64,000 bases of DNA from Flavobacterium sp. MC2016-06 (lineage in GTDB: Bacteria; Bacteroidota; Bacteroidia; Flavobacteriales; Flavobacteriaceae), in assembly GCF_009711165.2 (NCBI RefSeq), contig NZ_WMID02000026.1, positions 1-64,000 on the forward strand, read 5' to 3'. Position 1 is the first letter of the stretch; each line of letters starts with the position of its first letter. Made by a program: the position numbers and the translations under genes. Of the stretch, positions 63,982 through 64,000 are shown piece after piece. Under the pieces are notes generated by a model that was given only the letters and a program-made list of their open reading frames with translations, had not been told where the DNA came from and did not search any database.

Positions 63982-64000
63982 GATTACTTTATTTCAAGAA

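Overview
The window looks like a chromosomal segment of a Flavobacterium-type member of the Bacteroidota. The evidence is low GC, SusC/SusD pairs, a FecI/FecR-type sigma/anti-sigma pair, a type IX secretion (T9SS) sorting domain, TAnnTTTG-like promoters and a general lack of Shine-Dalgarno sequences. Nearly all genes are on the minus strand; the exceptions are a mechanosensitive channel (20753-23101) and an ECF sigma factor (39028-39624). I saw no rRNA, tRNA, CRISPR array or intact insertion sequence.

Region 1 (1-20445) is a polymorphic-toxin locus. A 3272-residue SpvB/FG-GAP/YD-repeat/Rhs protein (6809-16627) ends, after its DPDG core motif, in a tip of about 220 residues carrying an L,D-transpeptidase-like H..SxGC motif. 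Two exported candidate immunity proteins follow directly, the second overlapping the first as ATGA. Beyond them lies a 6-kb, AT-rich array of small genes that looks like a store of displaced toxin-immunity cassettes: two duplicated gene pairs, a decayed copy of a lipoprotein gene, a 5'-truncated remnant, duplicated hairpin blocks, and four putative immunity genes whose ATG overlaps the stop of a short upstream open tail (TAATG). Upstream of the Rhs gene are a T9SS-sorted protein and two outer-membrane barrels in the same direction.

Region 2 (20753-39624) holds the MscS-type channel, a cysteine-desulfurase-like class V aminotransferase, DsbD, an M16 zinc protease, two TlpA/DUF4369 thioredoxin-like proteins, a SusD, an STN-domain SusC, a FecR anti-sigma factor and its ECF sigma factor. 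This reads as a sigma-controlled TonB uptake system joined to periplasmic thiol-redox and peptidase functions.

Region 3 (40080-63719) is a xylan utilization locus. It encodes a SASA-type esterase, a GH35/DUF5597 enzyme, a GH10 xylanase with carbohydrate-binding modules inserted in its barrel, a surface glycan-binding protein, SusD, SusC, a transaldolase, XylA, XylB, a GntR-type regulator, an exported and a cytoplasmic GH43, and a GPH-type symporter. Together they would bind and cut xylan at the surface, import oligosaccharides, trim them, and pass xylose through xylulose-5-phosphate to the pentose phosphate pathway. A shared quasi-palindrome, CAATCGGTTG, lies upstream of susC (twice) and of the symporter gene and is a good candidate operator.

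The intergenic regions carry several families of short palindromic or paired-arm repeats, and one ~100-base element that could be a structured RNA.
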